This document shows positions 24,017 to 36,911 of a stretch of DNA of 64,000 bases, one piece after another. Source of the stretch: Benincasa hispida (taxonomy: Eukaryota > Streptophyta > Magnoliopsida > Cucurbitales > Cucurbitaceae); NCBI RefSeq assembly GCF_009727055.1, contig NC_052350.1, positions 41,154,372-41,218,371 on the forward strand. The letters are read 5' to 3'. The first letter of the stretch is position 1; each line of letters begins with the position of its first letter. Made by a program: the position numbers and the translations under genes. Below the pieces are notes generated by a model. That model searched no databases, was not told where the DNA came from, and saw only the letters and a list, made by a program, of their open reading frames with translations.

Positions 24017-24948
24017 TGAAAAACCATTAGGGTGATTCGCCACTCGATATACGTATGTTAAATAGAAGGCACTGACAATAACTGTAACAACAAAAATACA
24101 AACAACAAGTAAAGATACAACAGTTGGTAACCCAATTCGATGATAAACACCTACATCTGGGGGGGCAAAAAGCCCAGGAAAGATAATCCACTAATATTAA
24201 AGAGTTAAGAAATTTACAACGTAGTACTTATCTGTAATACACCAACTACTACAGTGGCTCACATAGAGCTTAACTCATACTGCACCTAGGCTTTCCCTAG
24301 ATGTAAAACTCTCTCTTAACTAAACTTAGGCTCCTCCTAAGTATGTTAAAATTAACATATGACACTTCAGCACTCGATAGTATGTGAGACTCCTCTTAAC
24401 TCGATTATTTTTCTCTTGGATCAGTGAACTTTCTTCACCGACAACTTTTAGGTCCCCCTAAGACAGAGAACTCCTTCTTTGAAGCTGAGTCTTAGGCTCC
24501 CCCTAAGATTGAGAATCCCTTCTCTAGCAGCAATGGTTTGGCTCCTCCTAAAACCTTGAAACTCTTCAAAGTGTTGCACTCAATGGATGAAGAACATGCA
24601 CAGCAGAATAGTGAGCAAACAAACAATAACACGATGTAGAATAGTTCACCGAAGTACAGAAAAATGTCCTGCTCTATTACACAAATGCAACAACCCTAAA
24701 TGGTCTGCAAAAATCACTTTAAATAAACGAATTCAATAAAGGAAATAAGTCCTCATTTGGAATAAAAAGCCGCACTTCAAAAAAGAACATATCAGACTAA
24801 ATATTATAGTTGGATATTTTCAGATATGGAAAATATTCCATAGAAAAATACTCTGATGTCACAACTAGATGTTAATACTTTATTTGAGATATCTGCAAAT
24901 CCACTACCTTAGATTAAATTAAAAAGCCAACAAACAAAATCTCCAACA
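24017..24948 (-). repeat. 5' LTR of the Sirevirus-type element
   Basis: 932 bp, minus strand TGTTGGAGATTTTG to ..GGTTTTTCA, partner of 15483-16419. It carries the same array of TTAGG-N-CCTAA motifs, more degraded in two copies. The outer edge meets TATATAGG host sequence. Confidence 0.9.
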
Positions 24949-27900
24949 TATATAGGATTCAATATTTCACAAAAATGTTAAAATCCATTTAAGGTTTTGA
25001 ATGCTCTAAATGTTGGCACACCCTTTATTATATATATTGCCTATACTATTGATTAAGTAAGAGTGAAATATTGAGGAGGTCTTTGGGCCCCAAATTGAAT
25101 TATAGTAAATTAGGATATCTTGGTCAAATCCTTAATTGATTATGGTTAGGATTAATTTCCTTGAATGATTAGAATAAGGGTTAGCTTTGTTAGTTTATTA
25201 GGATTAGAATTAGTTTCTTTAGTTAATTAGGATTAGTATTAGTTTGTTTTCCAGTTCTCTATAAAGCGACCAAGAAATACTCTCTTAGTTATGAAAAATG
25301 AGCCAGAAATTTGGAAGCTTATTCAAGAACACATGTAATTTCCTACCACCGTTATCCTGAACCCAGCAAAGTAGTCAGCAAATCATACGTCAATCCTAAA
25401 GCACTTAAAGAAATTAAAAAAATGAGTGACCAATGTTCATAGTATCTTGAATAAAATGATGCAAAATTTGGAAGAATTTTCAAGAAGACGACAAGAATTC
25501 AAAAAGGCTAAAATTGCAAATCTTAATGTTTTGGGGCTAGTTGGTCATTAAATATCGACTCTCCCGACACCAAAATCATCCAAAACAAAGCATATACATG
25601 GTAAACCTCAACAATTTTGGCCAAAGTCGCCCAAAATCAAGCTAAAGGTCTTAAAACTCTCCACACCTTGACCTAAACATAAAAGAAACAATTTATAGGC
25701 TGCACGAGAGCATTACAATGGTTGCAACATTTTCCTCAACGCTCTGCAACGTTATCTATGAGAACGTCATGATGCTTGTCTTTTGTATTGCAATGTTGTG
25801 AAGCCTTGCAACGTTTGGGTTGGGACATTTTCTTGATTTTCTTCAATTTTCTCCAAAAAGCCCCATTTAACCTCGGTTTGCCCTAAACACTCCGATAGGT
25901 ACGTTATGCTCAATTTTCTACAAATATAAACATTTAAACACATTAGTATACTTTAACCAACAATCTAAGATAGCTTATTTAGAGAGCTACAAAAAATTCT
26001 TATGGCAAGTTTTCTATCGTAAGATTTTTCTTGGTTCGTAAAAGTAACAAAGAAGATTCTCTCTTTGTACTCACCCTTTACTATTTAATTTGGATGATAT
26101 ACTTCTTTTTTGAAAAGAGAATTCGTTATAGCCCACTTCAGAGGGCAAAGAAACCACCCAGTCACTAAGAATAACATCCAAAATCTAATTCGAAAAGTCG
26201 AAAGTCCAACTACACCCATCATATTCCAAAATGGAATAATCACAAAACCCAACTAAAATATCAAATCCAACAGCATATCGGGCTACACGGTGAGTAGTCC
26301 ACCAAGAAAATTTTGAATGATATTATTGAACGTGAATTTTAAGATATTAAAGTCAAAATTGAAACTAAAAAAAAGGAAATTAAATATTGATGTATAAAGT
26401 ACAAGAAATAAAATATATATTTAGTAAGAATTTAAATTAAAGAGTCAAATTATAGGATTAGTATCTCATTATTTTGTAGATAATCCACGTGTCACTAATT
26501 TATGTTCCATCTTCTAAATTATAGATTTAAAATTTCTTATTTTATAGTGTCTAACAAATCTCCACAACTTTTATTGGCAGGCAAAAAGAAAAGAAAAGAA
26601 AGAATGAAGATCTTAGACCCAATCATTTCAAATATATAGTGTAAAAAAGTAATTTAATTATAAGTTGAAAACAAAAGTAATGAAAAATAATGAAGGCAAT
26701 AATTGAAGTAAAAAGGCAAGGTTGTTGAAATTTGAACCTCAATTATTTGAACTCTGCCTCCAAGGTACACCAAAGACATTTCAACATATACCTCAAAAAC
26801 CAATATAATTTCTCTAATATTTATACTATTTCAATTTGTTTTTTTTTTCCTTTTTTTTTTCCTTCAAATTTTTAAATGTTTTAATTTCATCTTTATTTTT
26901 ATTCCTAACAATTAAATCTTTAAAATGGCTAAGGATCAAAAGAAAGATAGATCTGTAAATTTTTCTATTAGTATTAGATTAGTATTAGTTAGTGATCTCG
27001 ACTCAGTGAATCCTTTATTCTGTGATGAACTATTGACATCAATCCTCCAGCTCGAGTACACAGATACATATAGTATACCATCTCATTACTTATCTATAAA
27101 TTTTTTAAATGGTTAGTATAATATTATCGGATTAAATTACAAATTTAGTTCTTGAAGTTTAAAAATTGCTTAATAGATCTTTTGACTTCAAAAATATCTA
27201 ATAGTTCATTAAGCTTTCAATTGTGTATCTAAATAGGTAGATAACATTTTTTGAAAAAAAAATAATTAACCTATTGATATAAAATTGAATTTTATTTTTA
27301 ATGGACCCTAAACTTGAAATTATGTATCAATAGAGATGGATGAATTTTTTAAAAAATTTCGAATAGGTCAATAATTTATTGGACAAAAATTATAAATATA
27401 AGGACCTGTTGAATATAAAATTGCAAGTTTATTGATCTATCAAACATTATAGCAGTCGAACAAACTTAAAATTGAAAAATCCAAAGGTTTTTTAGAGATT
27501 TTTCAATATCCATGGACAAAATAGACACAACTTTAAAATTAAATTTATTAATTTAAGCCTAATATTTTCAAAGGTACTTTTTTTTTTTTTTCCATAATAG
27601 CAAAGTACTTGGAGTTGGGAAAGGTTGTGATAGCTAGGTTAGGTTATTTTAATGGGCATGTATTGTAAATTAATTAATGTGAGCAAGTTATTATTGTTTT
27701 GTGTCAATAAATGCAAAATTTTTATGAGAGTAAGGATATATATGCATTTAAAATAATGAAAAAGGTTTGCAAAATGTTCCAAACATTAAGAACTGAATTA
27801 TGCAGGCAAATATATTGATGGTCATGCATCACTCTCCTAGCTACTGAACTATATGTAAATGCCTCTACCATAGGGCAGTGTGATGTGATTTAGTCCATTA

Positions 27901-28829
27901 GAAACCTAGAACAAATAATAGATATCATTAATGTCAATTATGTTATCTAAAAAATATTGACGTCATTTGTTGGTACGGGAAATTCGTACATTTTTCTAAT
28001 TTGGTCTAATCTTTCACGTCGACCGACATGAGAGTGCTCGCACTAATGTCGTATCGAGTCGACCACACTCTGATGCCTTAGTTAGTATAGGAAGTGTATA
28101 GTTTAGCTCAGCACAAAGAGTAAGGTCAAAGTTCTTTTAAGAGTTTACTTGCTTTTTTTTCCTTTCGAGATTTGTCGAGGGCTATTTATAATGTCCTTCA
28201 TTTGACGTTCACCTGTGATTATGTGTAGCGCTGAGGATGTCAGGAGGATTAGGGCCCTTAAAGTTGCAAAGTACTAGATCAAGCTTCGCTCAATTATTTT
28301 CCAATTAATATAATTCTTCTAGCTCGATTGGTTAGCCAGAACCCAAAGTTTCAAAATTTTCCTTTTGAGACTGCATTTTTCATGTCACCTCTCAGTTTCT
28401 CATGGGTTTGGGCCTACCCCATGAGTTTCAAGTTTTGCTTTAGGCAACTCTCGACACCATTCATATAATTTTATGATTAAAAATAAATTATATTACAAAT
28501 GTCAAATTGTTGCAAAATAAATAAGAGCAATTCATTAAAGAAATGCAACATTTAGAACCAAAGGAAGAAAAACATGTCAAACACCTAAGCATAGCTCAAC
28601 CAGTCAATTATATCTTTGCATGATCAAAAGATTAGAAGTTGGAATCTTAACGTTTACTTTTACATATTGTTAAATTTAAAAATAAGGAAAAAAATATCTT
28701 TTTCATCCATAAAATAGGTGCATTTAATCCGTCATGTTTTAAATTAGTCAATTTAGTGTCTGTTTTAAAAAATGGATTTAAAAGGTCTATCTATTAAAAA
28801 AATCATTAATTAAAAAACCGAACTAGATG
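24949..28829. other. Gene-free intergenic sequence with repeat debris
   Basis: No gene supported. 25080-25260 has short repeats of TTAGGATTAG wording. 25720-25830 has GCAACGTT-type words resembling old Ty3 LTR text. The open frame at 26925-27116 has no recognisable homology and atypical composition, so I do not call it a gene. 27130-27480 has the style of a dispersed plant repeat (CTTGAAGTTTAAAAATTG and similar). Confidence 0.4.
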
Positions 28830-28834
28830 ACCTT

Positions 28835-28990
28835 ATCTCTCTTCTTTCTCTCTCCTCCCTCTTCATCCTCATCTTTCACTCTCTCTCATCCTCTTCTCTC
28901 TTATTATCTCCCCTCTCTCTCCATTACTAAATTTCTGAAAAAATAGAAAAATCTTTCATTCTCTTTTCTCTCATATTCTTTCTCCTCTCT
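28835..28990. repeat. Polypyrimidine CT-rich tract
   Basis: About 150 bp of almost pure C and T on the + strand (CTCTCTTCTTTCTCTCTCCTC style). A loosely similar purine-rich context occurs at 52830-52970 in opposite sense, suggesting a shared old repeat. Confidence 0.6.
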
Positions 28991-29466
28991 TATCATAGCT
29001 AACTTTCAAATTTAATATTTTTTAATAAAAAAAATCTTTTAAATTTATTCTTAAAAACTCGGGAATTATTCCTGTTCCTTAAAAATGATATTTTTTCCTA
29101 AAATTAAAAAGGTCACATCTTAGAACATGTTTAGTTTACGTCGGTTTTGATTTATTGTTTCACATTTCTTTTTTCTATTATTATTTTTATTTGAAGAATG
29201 AATAAAAGAAAAACATCACATCAGAAATTAAGGTTCATAATGGAAATCAAGAAGGGTGGAGGCTAGCCTTCAATCTCTATTACTATAATGATTAATTCAC
29301 CTAACATTAACACTAAAATTGCCATCATTAAAGGAATATAAGAAATTAAATATTTTTGTAAAACAATTATTCTTTGCAAAATTCTATGTATTATATAACA
29401 AAATAAGTGGAAATAAAATGACTATCAGTTTCAACCCAACTTTATAAGAGGATTACTATTTAAAAA

Positions 29467-29618
29467 TTAGGTAAAAACATCTTTTAATGAGTGTATTTCA
29501 TGGATTGGATTCTCTACGAAGAATTATTTCCTATTTAATTTATTAGGTAAAAATATCTTTTGATTAGTGTATTTCAGGGATTGGATTTTCTACGAAGAAT
29601 TATTCCCCAATTAATTGT
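29467..29618 (+). repeat. Two-copy 76-bp tandem repeat
   Basis: TTAGGTAAAAACATCTTTT starts at 29467 and TTAGGTAAAAATATCTTTT at 29543. Both units continue with GTGTATTTCA..GGATTGGATT and CTACGAAGAATTATT. Only a few differences separate the units. Confidence 0.8.
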
Positions 29619-29929
29619 TTTATTAGACAATCAATAAAATGAAATGATTTTTTTTTAAAAAAAAAATCTTTACTTGAATGATTGATTTCCAACGCAAAAT
29701 TCTAATTTAAAGAGAAAATTCTTGAACATCTTAATAAAAACCAAATAATATTCCATATGTATATCAAATTAAGACAATTATCTAAAAACATAGCTAAAAA
29801 AGGATGATTTCAAAATTTAAATACGATTGTATAGTCTCAATTCATTTATAGTTCAAATATATAAAAAGTATAAGTCATTTAACAAAAACTATATTTATTA
29901 GGATGATTTTGGACCAAAGGATATAATAG

Positions 29930-30390
29930 GCAAAAGGGAGGGTTAGTTCGAGTCAAAGTCCAAATTAGTGTGCTCGACCTCAACTAACCTGAGTAAAATA
30001 ACTAATGGAGTGTGTCCCACGCATGCCCCAACCCAAAGCATCACCTTAGGACCAAAATGAGTCTAAGGAAAGATGCTAGGCCTCGACCAAGACTAAGGCT
30101 GATCCTAGCCAAATACGAAACAAGGCATGCCCCTCAGCTTGATAAGTTGTCTGATTATCCTAAAGCAACTAAAAAACCCTATCGAAACAACGAAAAGCAC
30201 CTTTATAAATACATCATTATAACAACATATGAGGTAACTTGAGTCCTACACTCAAACTCTCTAGCTTCTCCACTCTTTCACCCTCTAACTTAAGCATCAG
30301 AGTGTGTGTAATACTTACCATATTGGTGTATAGGTTTTCCCTTTGCAGACCATGATTTGAAGGTCAATGCATTTCCCTTATTCAGATCTT
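29930..30390 (+). repeat. Possible Ty3-type LTR fragment with promoter-like TATA
   Basis: A TATA-like CTTTATAAATACATC at about 30200 is followed by ACTCAAACTCTCTAGCTTCT, AACTTAAGCATCAGAGTGTG and CCCTTTGCAGACC. That order resembles the R-U5 part of plant Ty3/gypsy LTRs, where ACTTGAGCGTCGGAG is a familiar phrase. No partner LTR or coding region was found, so this is tentative. The open frame 30012-30242 inside it is not considered real. Confidence 0.35.
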
Positions 30391-30446
30391 AGCATAAACA
30401 GTAGTAAATTTGAAAATATTACAAAATGTCTCAAATAGTTAGAACT

Positions 30447-30468
30447 ATGATGATGATGATGATGATGG
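30447..30468. repeat. Microsatellite (GAT)n
   Basis: About seven uninterrupted units of the trinucleotide ATG/GAT. It lies in gene-free sequence. Confidence 0.9.
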
Positions 30469-30639
30469 AAAAATCCAGATAGAAGAAAATGCATCTAACC
30501 TTCAAATGGCTTTCATGATAAATTTGTAATTTTGAGAAGAAAGACGACCTGCACGACAAAGAAGAAGAAAATACCAATGTGGTGTCTAATACATAACCAT
30601 GGATGCTTAAATCAATATTTAGCAAAGGGTTAGAGCAAG

Positions 30640-31279
30640 CTAGATGTAGGAAGAATAACTTTCTTATGTTGGTTTGTCATGCTTTATTTATAGTGGAGTT
30701 AGACTAGGGGCCTTCCTCATCCTTTTAGGATTAGGATCTTATCTCCTTAATCCTTTTAGAGGGCGGGATCAAAGCCACAATGGAGGTTCAAGATAAAGAG
30801 CCTACTATATTTCGCTGCATGGATTTCCGAGGCTGAGGTGGACTAGAATGGGTCGCATGCATGTTGTCCTTAGTCGAGGAGAGCCATAATGATTCGTATG
30901 AATGTTAGCCTCAGCCTCGGTCGAGGTGGAGGTGGACTAGAATGGGTTTCATACATGTTGGCCTCGGTCTTAGCCTCTGAGGTCAAGGCGGGCCAATTGG
31001 GCAGTACGACCCAATCTCTCTTTCCACACTTCAAATGGACTCACATGGACTAATTGCCTGCCAATCTCATGTTCGTTTTGGATAAGGTAACTCTTAGCGG
31101 CTATTTGGGGTGCTGAGTTGAGATAGGATGTCTGAAGTTCATATGTATGTAGAGTTTATATATCTGTGGAGTTCATATGTCTGGGTTTGGGATGCAAAGT
31201 TATTTGGTCTAAGTTCATATGTATGTGTTTGGGGTGCAAAGTTGAGTAATATGTCTGAGATATCTAGTACAGTTTTTTG
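30640..31279. other. Gene-free stretch with short direct repeats
   Basis: GAGGTGGACTAGAATGGGT occurs at about 30835 and 30930 followed by CATGCATGTTG or CATACATGTTG. 31125-31260 repeats AGTTCATATGT and GGGATGCAAAGTT wording. No coding sequence recognised. Confidence 0.5.
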
Positions 31280-32310
31280 TGTTGGGTTTTATATCCTAAA
31301 ACTCGTGGTTTGTAAACAATAAACTTATTCTGTAAATCGATAAAGTTGTTATTGAATATATGAATTGCTTATTTCGTTTTAAAAATAAATGCAATAAACT
31401 AAAAGATCCATGACTTTTACATGAGTACTTAAACTTATGTGGAGAAATAAGAGTGGCTCAGGTTCGAGTAAATAGTCAAAATAATCTATAGTATACGAAT
31501 AAGATTTGATGTCTTATTCTGGTAACACTATTAGATGCAGCCCATTCTGCCGTTGTTACAATTTGTTGTAAAGTGCTACAAACGAAGTGATCCTAATTCA
31601 TTCATGTATTGACATGAGAAGTGGAGGTGTCCTATGCAATGAGTTTGTATAAGATCAAACTAAGAATTAAGTCACTCTTTCTTTATAACGTTCTTTACTG
31701 TTTAAGACTAACTATTTCAAAGCAATGGCCTAGGTAACTTGACATTAATTCTGAGCTAACTATGAACTCCTATTTATTCGGGATTATCCTTAGATTTTCA
31801 TGGGTAAGGGTTGGCTCAACAGTGTCGGCTCAATAAGCCTCCCATTTCAGGGGTAAGATCGGGTAGATAGCTAGGGGCATAGAGTGCAAGATGGAATTCA
31901 CTCCTACTCACTTTTAGGGATAGTAGAGAGGTTGTTCCCTTAAGTGTTGACTCTGGGTCTTGAACAAGGGGTCTCATCCTCTTATTGGCCCAAGAGAGAC
32001 TCGGTTTAGTAATTGGATCACAAACCAATTGTTCATTAGAGGATCAGTGAGACTTAAGAAGTATTTTGTAATCTCGGGGGTAAAACAGCTTTTGACCCAG
32101 CTGTTATTACGAACAACGTGTGAAGGGTTAACTTACTAATAATTGTTATATCGAGTGGACATAATATATCTACAGTGAGAAGTGTAACGACTGGGCGTTA
32201 GTGGAATGACCCGGTAGTTAACAAATGGTGGTTAATTAGATTAAAGAGTTTAGCCGGTTAATCGCGGATCATTGAAGCCATGGTCTGTAGGTCCATAAGC
32301 ATCAATATCT
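31280..32310 (+). repeat. LTR B, 5' part (copy B3)
   Basis: It starts TGTTGGGTTTTATATCCTAA, as the other LTR B copies start TG..ATTT..ATGTCCTAAAACTCG, and follows them through the TTCATTAGAGGATCAGTG and TAAAGAGTTTAGCC blocks to about 32310. The 3' part, with the TTGAC cluster and the TATA, is missing. It abuts the 3' end of the minus-strand Tnt1-like element. Confidence 0.65.
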
Positions 32311-32724
32311 TGCAAATTGAATTGATGCATGGTGAAGTGGGGCAGCAACTGCATTCACAAAGGTGAGTTACCTTTTGAACTTTTGTGAATTCTGGTTGAG
32401 ACCTCCCACAACACGTTTCAATCCATTTAATTTCTCCCATGCATACAAAGCCATGTGGTTATTCATATAGAATCGTAGATCATCGTGAAAGCTCTAGAAA
32501 AAGACCCTCAAACTCTTTCTTAAAAGGCAGCCCACGCCTTTACTTTCATGTAAGATGCTTCATGAAGTATATTGCAATATACCACTCAAAACTAAGCTAT
32601 GAAGACTTTAGAGATTATCCATCAAATCTATCGCAATAGATCACTCAACATAAAGGGCTATGGATCACTCACAAATTATCCATCAAGTCTATCGCAATAA
32701 ACCACCAAAATAAAGGGTTATGGA
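32311..32724 (-). other. 3' tail of the Tnt1-like element with tandem repeats
   Basis: Downstream of the RNase H end on the minus strand. At 32585-32720 a 65-bp unit with ATCGCAATAGATCACTCAAC / ATCGCAATAAACCACCAAAA and AAAGGG(C/T)TATGGATCAC occurs twice. A copia LTR cannot be delimited here. Confidence 0.45.
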
Positions 32725-34740
32725 TCACACGAAGAGTTTGGGTCTCATACTAGTTGAAGACTCTAGGATTACTCTCCTTATTAGGCCTTTGGTGAGAGGA
32801 TATGCTAAATTCCTCTCAGGCCTTACATATTCTAAGGAGATCATTCTTTCCTTCAACAGTTGTTTGACAGCTCCATGTCTTAGGCGAATATGCCTTCTTT
32901 TGCCATTATACACACAATTCTTGGCAATACCTATGACAGTCTGTGAATCACAAAGCAGGGAACTGGTACAGATACCCCCCACAGTGGCACGTATCCTAAT
33001 AGACTTCTTAATCACTCTGCTTCTTGTTCAGTTAGCTCAAGTGCTATAAACTCTGACTCCAGTGTGGATTGTGTTATATAAGTTTTTTCAGCTAATTTTC
33101 GTGAAATGGCACATCCACCTAGTATAAATATGTATCCACTTGTGGAACTTACTTTGTTGTTATCTATTACCCAGTTTGCATCACAATATCCTTCTAATAC
33201 TGTAGGAAAATTATTGAAATGCAGACAAAAATCCATTATACCTCTGAGGTACCTTAGCAAACGACGAAGTGTTATCCGATGATCCTTATCAGGATTATGA
33301 GTGTATCTACTTAGTCTACTCACAACATATGCAATATCGGGCCTAGCATAGCTCATTAAAAACAAAACACTGTAATAATTTTTGCATATTCAGGCTGAGA
33401 GACACTTTCACCCTTATTCTTCTTAAAACTCATACTAGGATCATAAGATGTTCTTACAGGTGCAACATCAAAACTATCAAATCTCTTTAACAACTTTTCA
33501 AAATAATGTAATTGACATAAAGAGAAACCGTTTTCAATTTTTCTTATCTTAACATCAAATATCATGTCAGCCTCACCTAAATCTTTTATTTCAAATTTTG
33601 AGGATAGAAATAACTTGGTTTTGTTAATTATATCTATGTTTGTACCAAAGATCAACATATCAACAATATACAAATAGACTCTAAATGACTTTGAGTAAAC
33701 AAAAGCGTCAGAACGGTTTACCTTAAAACTATTGTTTACCAAAGTGTTGTTAAATTTTTCATATGATTGTTTAGAAGCTTGTTTGACCATAAAAAGATTT
33801 TATAAGTTTACAGACCTTATTTTCTTGACCAGCAACAATAAAGCCTTCAGGTTGTGTCATATATATTTCCTGTTCTAAGTCCCTATTAAGGAATATTGTC
33901 TTTACATCCATCTAATGTATTAGAAGACCACGTATTACGCGTAGGCTATCAAAGTTCTAATAGTGGCTATTTTAGCCACAAGTCAATAAATATCAAAATA
34001 GTTTATATCTTGCTTTTGTGTTATCCCACAACCACTAGTCTAGCTTTTAAACTTATCTATTGTACCATATGGTCTCATTTTCTTCTTAAAGATCCATTTA
34101 CACCTAATGACTTTATTTCCTTTAGGTAGTTCCACTAATTCCCATGTTTGACTCATAACTAAAGAATCTAATTCGCTCTTGATTGCCTCTTTCCAAAAAC
34201 TAGAACCTATTGAGCTTAAAGCTTCTTGATAGGTTTTGGATCCTTATCTATTAAGTACATGCAAGCAAATTGATTGTCTATTTTATCTGAATTTGCAATT
34301 AGAAAGATAGTTAGAAAATCAGGTCCAAAATCCTTACTAACCCTTTATCTTTTACTTCTTCTAGGCTCTAATTCAAATGTTTTATTAGGGCTAGAAAGAG
34401 AGAGTTCAGATGTTTGATCAATGATTGAAGTACTAGCAATTTGATCATTGAGTGAATTATCTATTGATTTATCACCAGGTTTAATCTTGGGAAAAACATG
34501 CTCAAAAAATACAACTCTATATTCACACAATGAATTATAACTTAAACACATAAACCTATATACAGCACTATTATTTGCATAATCAATGAAAACACAATCA
34601 AAAGATTTAGACCCTACTGTGGGTTTCTTGAATTATGAATATGCTACCTTATCTAAGAACCCCTACACTCTTAAATAATCCAGGTTAGGTGGGTAACCAT
34701 TCCATAACTCGTAGGGAGTCTTCCAGCTTTTCGTGAGGAA
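32725..34740 (-). pseudogene. Tnt1-like copia: integrase end, reverse transcriptase, RNase H (broken, N-terminal half elsewhere)
   Basis: On the minus strand, from 34740 down: TPYELWNGYPPN (end of the integrase core), CLSYNSLCEYRVVFFEHVF, EPRRSKR, then RT with NNSFKVNRSDAFVYSK, LYIVDMLIFGT (the catalytic YVDD now reads YIVD), KFEIKDLGEADM, and RNase H with [74 protein letters not shown] and YVRPERNLAYPLTKGL. A large RT part between about 33800 and 34345 is disrupted by stops. The missing front of integrase fits the piece that ends near 47150 on the same strand, see findings. Confidence 0.85.
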
Positions 34741-35023
34741 CCATGTTAAGAATAAAACCGTAACACCCAATCCTTCATAGGATTCCACGGATGGAGAGAA
34801 GAACTTCGATTTGAAGTCTTAGAAGGAAATTTTGTCTAAGTACCAAAAACTATATCTTAGAGGAAGAAAAGTTCCTAAATGTTGGAGGCATAGTAGTTTG
34901 GAGTCAAAATTTGGCTAAGTGTCCAAACTATGCTATGAAAATAAGGGTTGGATTCATAGCATAGGAGAAAATTGAGAATTTTGGCTAAGTTCAACTTATA
35001 GTGTAGTTAAGGAAGTAGGTTAT
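34741..35023. other. Left part of a Ty3-like non-coding block
   Basis: Text with GCATAG and TTTGGCTAAGT(T) words that resumes at 36912 on the other side of the solo LTR A3. No coding content. Confidence 0.4.
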
Positions 35024-36911
35024 TGTCGGAATTGGTGTCCTAAATCTCTTTCGTATTCTCATAGTTTGTAAACAGTGTACAAAATTGTTATTAATAAAAT
35101 AATTGTTATTTTATGAGTATTTACGCAATCTAATAAACTAAGATTCTAGGTTATTTTATGTAATTTAAACATTTATGTAAAGACATACAGATGGATCATG
35201 TTCAAACGATAACCTAAACGGTCTGTAGTAGATGGATAAGGTTGGTTACCTTATCCTGGTGACACTACGGATACGACCCGTTTTGTAGATGTTACAAGTG
35301 TTGTAAAGTGCTGCAAATGATCTGATCCTGATCATTTATGTGGAAACATGTGAACGGGGGTATCCTATACAAAGAGTTTGTATAAGATCAGACCACGAAA
35401 TGACTAGTCTCATTATATAATGTCGTTAATAGTAGAGACTTACATTTCACTAGGATGACCTTAGGTGACATGACCTGAATCCTTATGAGTTGTGAACTCC
35501 TACTTATGAAGATGGTCTTTTGATTTGCATGGGTGAGAGTGGTCAGATCCCTAACTCAATATACCTACCATTTTGGGGATTTTTCTGATTGGGGAGCTAG
35601 GAACATAGTTACACAAGACGAAATTCCCTGATGTCGAGGTAAGTAGATAAATAGCTCCCTTAAGGGCTAATTCTGGGGCTTAAACAATGTGGTCACATCC
35701 TCTCTTGGCCCAAGAGGGACTTGGTCATAGTTAGACTATGACTTATTGTTCATTAGAGGGATTAGTGGTACTTAAGGAGTTAGATGTAACTACAGGGGAA
35801 AAACGATAATTTTGGCCCAGTTGTACTTACAAGTAATTTGTGAAGGGTCATCGCACTGTTGACTGGTTATATCCAATGGACACAAAAATATATTTGCAGT
35901 GCAAAGAGTGCAACTATCGATCTTTAGTGGAGCGACTGGCAGTTAATGGATGTTGGTTAATAAAATTAAAAAGTTTAATTAATTATCTAAGTATCATTGG
36001 AGCTTCAATCTACAGGTCCATAAGGTCCCATTTATAGCTCAACATGGTTTATTGAGAATTAGTTTTGGATTAATTTGAATTGTTCAAATTAATTGAGGGA
36101 ATTAATTATATATGATATAATTAATATAATGTATTTGATACATTATAGTATAAAGTTTATTTTTAGAGGAATTAAATATTTTATTGTGATTCAAATACTA
36201 ATTATATGGATGAGATTCATATAAATATGATTTATACTAAATACCATGTATTATTAAGAGAAATAAAACTATAGGTTATATTGTATTTGATACAATATAA
36301 TAACTATAGGTTATGCTTTATATTTGATATAACATATAGTATAATATATGTATATATTGAATAATAAAGTAGTTATTATATAATTATATATTTTTTAATT
36401 TAATAAAGGAGAGATTTATAACTCCCTCCCCTGTTTTTTTTCTCTTGACATAACGTGAAAATGGGTAGTTCGTTTGATCATTGTCTTCCTCTAATCTCTG
36501 AAAGTGAGGATTTTCTCTGAGATTTACTCTTAGAGAACATGCAGAGAAGAAAAATAATTTTTCTTCTTCCTCTCAAAATCCCTCCCTCTTCTTAAATATT
36601 TTAGCAGAGCCTACTACTCCTACTTATTCTCAAACCATAAGAGAGAATACAAGAGGTTCTCTTGTGGTAGTGGCCATTTGGGTTGTATTTTTGTTCCAGT
36701 TTCGAAGAGTTCGTGACTAGAGAAGGAATTATGTGAAGACCTTTTAGCTTCAAGGGTAAGCATTACTTCATCCCTAACTTCTCCTTCTTGGATTAACATG
36801 CTGTAATTTCTCTATTTACTGCATAAATTTATGTTCTGTAAAAAATTCCTATTATGCGAAAAATAATTTTGGGACCGATCCTCATGTGGACCTTAGGGTT
36901 CCTTCAGTTAT
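35019..36911 (+). mobile_element. Solo LTR of copia family A (copy A3) with perfect 5-bp target duplication
   Basis: The LTR is 35024-36906 (1883 bp), TGTCGGAATTGG to GGTTCCTTCA. GTTAT precedes (35019-35023) and follows (36907-36911). It contains the shared family A blocks and belongs with A1 to the subfamily without repeated ATCGAG words. No primer site or coding region is attached. It splits a GCATAG-rich block that continues on both sides. Confidence 0.92.

Larger units (their letters stand above)
15483..24948 (-). mobile_element. Complete but degenerate Sirevirus-type Ty1/copia retrotransposon
   Basis: This is a 9.47-kb minus-strand element with two LTRs (5' LTR 24017-24948, 3' LTR 15483-16419), a primer binding site, gag, protease, integrase, reverse transcriptase and RNase H in copia order, then a further region between RNase H and the 3' LTR. 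An extra envelope-like region in that place, a long gag with coiled-coil and zinc knuckles, and palindromic LTR motifs are hallmarks of the Sirevirus lineage (established knowledge). All frames carry stops or shifts, so it is non-autonomous. The flanks are AT repeats (ATATA before, TATAT after), compatible with a 5-bp target duplication but ambiguous. LTRs differ at many sites, indicating an old insertion. Confidence 0.88.

Noticed and set aside
15478..24953. Exact 5-bp target duplication of the Sirevirus-type element
   Set aside because: Flanks are ATATA and TATAT within longer TA runs; a shift by one base would make them match, so it cannot be decided.
26925..27116. 63-codon open frame starting MAKDQKKDRS
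   Set aside because: No recognisable motif, no splice context, low-complexity AT-rich surroundings and no support as an exon.
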